The notes under the pieces were generated by a model, which made no database searches, was not told the DNA's origin, and saw only the letters and a list, made by a program, of their open reading frames with translations. A stretch of DNA of 64,000 nucleotides from Variovorax guangxiensis (GTDB taxonomy: Bacteria > Pseudomonadota > Gammaproteobacteria > Burkholderiales > Burkholderiaceae_C): positions 1 to 64,000 of the forward strand of contig NZ_RXFT01000018.1 in the NCBI RefSeq assembly GCF_003952165.1, read 5' to 3'. Position numbers and translations under genes: made by a program. This document shows positions 61,680 through 64,000 of this stretch, one piece after another. How positions within the stretch are numbered: the first letter of the stretch is position 1; every line of letters starts with the position of its first letter.

Positions 61680-62230
61680 GCGTGGCCCCCGATGCACCCA
61701 TGGAGAAGAGCTCTTTGAAGAACACGCTGCCGTCGATGCTTCCACCGTTCATCATGGACGCGATTGCGCAGCCCATCGGCTGCGTGCATGAGCACGCGCT
61801 GTTGGTCGCCGGCCTGGGTGCTGCGCTGTCGAACGGCTTGGGCATTGCATTCGTTCTGGACGACGACATGAACTACAACCCCGCGCAGTCGCTGACGTGC
61901 AAGCTGTCGGGCCGGGATGCGGTGTTGAAGAAGCGTTTCGAATTCGATGTTCGCTTCTACATCTCGTCGAAGGCGCCACTGTTTGCCGTCTACTGCTTCG
62001 ACAGGAAGTGGGGCATGGTTGACCGAGGCGATGCCAATCATCCGATCGATCCGGCGAGGTTGCCTGAAGCGGCGAGGGCTTCGATCGACAAGGGCCGGGC
62101 CGTGCTTGCGGCGCAGGGGCTGCAGGAAGTGACCCACCCGTATTTCTTTCTGCCTTCACCGGGCTGCACCACGCAGCTCGACGGCTTGCCGGCGAATGTG
62201 CTTGAGAGCCTGTTCGCCGAGATCGTTTGA
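61676..62230 (+). CDS. Unknown small protein downstream of the Rhs module, 2
   Basis: A protein of up to 184 residues, not recognised. The start is uncertain: TTG at 61676 (overlapping the previous stop), GTG at 61682 or ATG at 61700. Features are LPPFIMDAIAQPIGCVHEHA, GLGIAFVLDDDMNYNPAQSL, and a long acidic tail. No signal peptide or clear membrane helix. It closes the island B operon; the next 267 bases hold no gene except the promoter of the small gene at 62498. Confidence 0.55.
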   Translation: MSVAPDAPMEKSSLKNTLPSMLPPFIMDAIAQPIGCVHEHALLVAGLGAALSNGLGIAFVLDDDMNYNPAQSLTCKLSGRDAVLKKRFEFDVRFYISSKAPLFAVYCFDRKWGMVDRGDANHPIDPARLPEAARASIDKGRAVLAAQGLQEVTHPYFFLPSPGCTTQLDGLPANVLESLFAEIV

Positions 62231-62438
62231 TGAACCTCTGAACTTGCCATGGCGGCGCGTTCTGCGACTGACATTCAACTCCATGAGCGCATGACGCCTG
62301 CACGGCCGTCATTGATTGCGGATGCCCTGTTGAAGCCCACAGACAGTGCGCAGGGCTACACGGCATTCGTCGTCGCATTCAAGGCGTCGTTGCCCGGCGC
62401 TTGCTGCAACAGTGCTTGAAAAAAATTTGTCCAAGCAG

Positions 62439-62467
62439 TTGACGATTGTGTAAAGACTATTTACAGT
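62439..62467 (+). promoter_or_regulatory. Sigma-70-type promoter before the small gene
   Basis: TTGACG (62439-62444), a 17-base spacer and TACAGT (62462-62467) in an AT-rich stretch lie about 30 bases upstream of the small gene's start codon. Confidence 0.45.
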
Positions 62468-62497
62468 CCACCACACTCAACGCCAACAGGACCCAAC

Positions 62498-62704
62498 GTG
62501 AAAGCCGCAACGATCCGCATCTACAGCACTTGCCCCGCATCCGGCAACGTGTTCGTGCGCGTCGCTTCGCACGATGGTCTCGGCCTGCAGCCGCTGCTGC
62601 AGCAGCAACTCAATCAACTCCCGTATCCGATGCCCAACCCGCAGGCCAATCTGTGGCCATGCGATTACCAGGATCAGGTGCAACCGGGTGGAGGACGCGC
62701 ATAG
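62498..62704 (+). CDS. Small protein of unknown function
   Basis: A 68-residue protein starting at GTG with AGGA upstream. It begins MKAATIRIYSTCPASGNVFV and ends in a polar Pro/Gln/Gly-rich tail (QQLNQLPYPMPNPQANLWP). It sits between a promoter-like sequence and a strong intrinsic terminator, which supports a real transcript. No family is recognised. It precedes the tRNA array but is separated from it by the terminator. Confidence 0.5.
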   Translation: MKAATIRIYSTCPASGNVFVRVASHDGLGLQPLLQQQLNQLPYPMPNPQANLWPCDYQDQVQPGGGRA

Positions 62705-62734
62705 GCGCAGACCTCCCAAGCTCTCTCTCGAACA

Positions 62735-62775
62735 GAAGAGGCCCGGACACCGCGAGGTTCCGGGCCTCTTCGTTT
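62735..62775 (+). terminator. Strong intrinsic terminator
   Basis: GAAGAGGCCCGGA pairs perfectly with TCCGGGCCTCTTC over 13 bases around an 11-base loop and is followed by GTTTT. It ends the small gene's transcript before the tRNA array. Confidence 0.88.
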
Positions 62776-62881
62776 TCATGTCATTCGTTCACGAGCAGCG
62801 ATCGTGCTGCCCGCACAGGGTTCGAGCCTTGTGAGTGCTCCTTAAAAATTCGCGGCAGCAGCCACAAACATTTTCTTTTCA

Positions 62882-62958
62882 GCCCCGGTGACGCAACTGG
62901 TAGACGTGTCCGCCTTAGAAGCGGAATTCTGGGAGTTCGAGTCTCCCCTGGGGCACCA
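62882..62958 (+). tRNA. tRNA-Leu-like (UAG) with a short variable arm
   Basis: A 77-base cloverleaf with CCA encoded. The acceptor GCCCCGG pairs with CTGGGGC, the anticodon stem-loop is TCCGC-CTTAGAA-GCGGA (anticodon UAG), and the T arm is GGGAG-TTCGAGT-CTCCC. The D region AACTGGTAGACG is Leu-like. The variable region has only 5 bases, while bacterial Leu tRNAs normally have a long arm. Confidence 0.8.
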
Positions 62959-62964
62959 ATTTCT

Positions 62965-63042
62965 CTGGGTGTAGTGTCAATCTGGTAGACGGCCTGCCTT
63001 GGAAGCAGGAGGCTGCAGGTTCAAATCCTGCCACTCAGACCA
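62965..63042 (+). tRNA. tRNA-Pro (UGG)
   Basis: A 78-base cloverleaf ending in CCA. CTGGGTG pairs with CACTCAG, the anticodon stem-loop is CCTGC-CTTGGAA-GCAGG (anticodon UGG), and the T arm is GCAGG-TTCAAAT-CCTGC. It is separated from the previous tRNA by 6 bases. Confidence 0.85.
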
Positions 63043-63067
63043 TCTCTTTTTTTTCGCTTTCTCTTGT

Positions 63068-63143
63068 GCGTGTGTAGCTCAACTGGCAGAGCACTAGACT
63101 CCAAACCCAACGGTTGAAGGTTCGAATCCTTCCGCGCGCGCCA
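63068..63143 (+). tRNA. tRNA-Trp-like (CCA) with a mismatched anticodon stem
   Basis: A 76-base tRNA-like gene ending in CCA. Acceptor GCGTGTG/CGCGCGC, D arm GCTC/GAGC and T arm GAAGG-TTCGAAT-CCTTC all pair. The anticodon loop CTCCAAA is exactly that of tRNA-Trp, but the stem strands CTAGA and CCCAA form only two of five pairs. It may be degenerate or non-functional. Confidence 0.65.
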
Positions 63144-63154
63144 ATCTTTTTTGC

Positions 63155-63230
63155 GGGCCCTTCGCCTAGTGGTCCAAGGCACCGGGTTTTGATCCCGGGA
63201 TCCAAGGTTCGAATCCTTGAGGGCTTGCCA
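63155..63230 (+). tRNA. tRNA-Gln (UUG)
   Basis: A 76-base cloverleaf ending in CCA. GGGCCCT pairs with AGGGCTT with two G-U pairs, the anticodon stem-loop is CCGGG-TTTTGAT-CCCGG (anticodon UUG), and the T arm is CAAGG-TTCGAAT-CCTTG. Confidence 0.88.
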
Positions 63231-63254
63231 GCTTTTCTTTTTTTTCTCTTTTTC

Positions 63255-63330
63255 GTTCCGCTAACTCAGTGGCCAGAGTGCCTCCCTGTCCAGGAGGAAG
63301 CCAGGGGTTCGATTCCCCTGCGGAACGCCA
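63255..63330 (+). tRNA. tRNA-Asp (GUC)
   Basis: A 76-base cloverleaf ending in CCA. GTTCCGC pairs perfectly with GCGGAAC, the anticodon stem-loop is CCTCC-CTGTCCA-GGAGG (anticodon GUC), and the T arm is AGGGG-TTCGATT-CCCCT. Confidence 0.88.
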
Positions 63331-63356
63331 TTCACCGATCGAGTTTTCTCCTCGAT

Positions 63357-63441
63357 GGATCGTGAGCAGCACTGGCGACTGCAGCGGGCTGTAACCCGTC
63401 TCCTTCGGGAATACTTCGTTCGACTCGAAGACGATCCACCA
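63357..63441 (+). tRNA. tRNA-Tyr (GUA) with a 6-base anticodon loop
   Basis: An 85-base class II tRNA ending in CCA. GGATCGT pairs with ACGATCC, the D arm has GCAG/CTGC, and the T arm is CTTCG-TTCGACT-CGAAG. A long variable region of about 14 bases fits Tyr. The best anticodon stem GCGGG/CCCGT leaves a loop CTGTAA of six bases instead of seven. Confidence 0.75.
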
Positions 63442-63467
63442 CCAACGCCATCATCAGGCTCGATTCC

Positions 63468-63541
63468 GGCGCGATAGCAAAGCGGCAGTGCAGCGGATTG
63501 CAAATCCGTCCAGCCCGGTTCGACTCCGGGTCGCGCCTCCA
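63468..63541 (+). tRNA. tRNA-Cys (GCA)
   Basis: A 74-base cloverleaf ending in CCA. GGCGCGA pairs with TCGCGCC, the anticodon stem-loop is GCGGA-TTGCAAA-TCCGT (anticodon GCA), and the T arm is CCCGG-TTCGACT-CCGGG. The GCAAAGCGG D region is Cys-like. Confidence 0.9.
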
Positions 63542-63567
63542 TCCATATATATCCTTCAACCAATCTT

Positions 63568-63644
63568 TCCCCGGTAGCTCAGCTGGTAGATGCGGCGCAC
63601 TGTTAATGCGCAGGTCACACGTTCGATTCGTGTTCGGGGAGCCA
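63568..63644 (+). tRNA. tRNA-Asn (GUU)
   Basis: A 77-base cloverleaf ending in CCA. TCCCCGG pairs with TCGGGGA with one G-U, the anticodon stem-loop is GCGCA-CTGTTAA-TGCGC (anticodon GUU), and the T arm is ACACG-TTCGATT-CGTGT. It is the last tRNA of the array. Confidence 0.9.
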
Positions 63645-63686
63645 ACCAACAATTCAACGACAGCCACGCAGAAGGAGCACCGAAGC

Positions 63687-64000
63687 ATGAAACCCAAGGT
63701 CAAGCCGAACAAGCTCGTCGTGCTCTCGGGCTCCGGCGTGAGCGCGGAGAGCGGCCTGCCCACGTTCCGCGATGCCAAGGGGCTGTGGAACAGCTACTCG
63801 TGGCAGGAACTCGCCAGCCCCGAAGGCTGGCAGCGGCACCCGGAGGCGGTGCTGGCCTTCTACAACGAGCGGCGCGAGAAGGCATGGCAGGCACAGCCGA
63901 ATGCCGCGCACGCTGCCATCGCATCGCTCGAGGCGGCATACGAAGTCGTGATCGTCACGCAGAACGTCGACGCGCTGCATGAGCGTGCCGGGTCGCGCAA
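63687..64000 (+). CDS. cobB: Sirtuin-family NAD-dependent deacylase (3' end outside window)
   Basis: The first 104 residues of a Sir2/CobB-type protein. The NAD-binding motif VVLSGSGVSAESGLPTFRDA (residues 11-30) and the TQNVDALHERAG motif are clear. Sirtuins remove acyl groups from lysines with NAD. GGAG precedes the ATG. It begins 42 bases after the tRNA-Asn gene. The zinc-binding and C-terminal parts lie beyond the window, so it cannot be judged complete. Confidence 0.9.
   Translation, partial: MKPKVKPNKLVVLSGSGVSAESGLPTFRDAKGLWNSYSWQELASPEGWQRHPEAVLAFYNERREKAWQAQPNAAHAAIASLEAAYEVVIVTQNVDALHERAGSR

Noticed and set aside
43273-62230. Core T6SS apparatus genes (sheath, baseplate, membrane complex, ClpV)
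   Set aside because: None is present; the islands contain only hcp, vgrG, effectors, adaptors and immunity-like genes.
1-64000. CRISPR array or insertion sequence
   Set aside because: I see no regularly spaced direct repeats with unique spacers and no transposase gene with terminal inverted repeats.

Overview
The window looks like a chromosomal segment of a high-GC betaproteobacterium of the Comamonadaceae, most like Variovorax. This is inferred from gene content (Bug-type periplasmic receptor, IclR-controlled sulfonate genes, SoeABC, orphan T6SS hcp/vgrG islands) and from a GC-rich intergenic repeat common in that family. No 16S rRNA gene is present to confirm it.

Layout. (1) 1-1043: N-terminal part of an HlyB-like type I secretion ABC transporter. 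(2) 1146-19384: a sulfonate locus. It reads leftward as IclR regulator, Bug receptor, acylating sulfoacetaldehyde dehydrogenase (SauS), sulfoacetate-CoA ligase (SauT) and a TauE-type exporter, preceded by a second IclR gene with a CobS-like AAA+ ATPase and a CobT-like VWA protein. It reads rightward as sulfoacetaldehyde acetyltransferase (Xsc) and acetate kinase, and then as the sulfite dehydrogenase SoeABC, divergent from a LysR gene. Together these predict sulfoacetate -> sulfoacetyl-CoA -> sulfoacetaldehyde -> acetyl phosphate + sulfite, then acetate + ATP, with sulfite oxidised or exported. (3) 19381-26031: SMP-30 lactonase, a beta-lactamase-fold lipoprotein without its serine, a two-component system collapsed by deletion, a DUF2314 protein, and an effector-like pair (phytase-type cysteine phosphatase and a possible ADP-ribosyltransferase). 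(4) 26256-38565: Lrp and DeoR regulators, then DERA, a double aldehyde dehydrogenase, a FucU/RbsD mutarotase, a PfkB sugar kinase, a complete sugar ABC importer with two permeases, and an AraC regulator: a (deoxy)ribose uptake and catabolic locus. (5) 38723-43272: fused indolepyruvate ferredoxin oxidoreductase, a wrecked phosphotransacetylase gene, and an exported ankyrin protein.

(6) 43846-62230: two adjacent T6SS effector islands, each beginning with an hcp gene encoding the same protein. Island A: hcp, vgrG, DUF4150 PAAR-like toxin, beta-propeller-like protein, unknown, TusA-like protein, DUF2169 adaptor. Island B: hcp, VgrG with a C-terminal HExxH domain, likely immunity gene, Eag (DUF1795) chaperone, PAAR-Rhs toxin, likely immunity gene, two small unknowns. 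No structural T6SS genes lie in the window, so these islands depend on an apparatus encoded elsewhere. (7) 62498-64000: a small protein gene with a strong terminator, a tight array of eight tRNA genes (several with odd geometry), and the start of a sirtuin gene.
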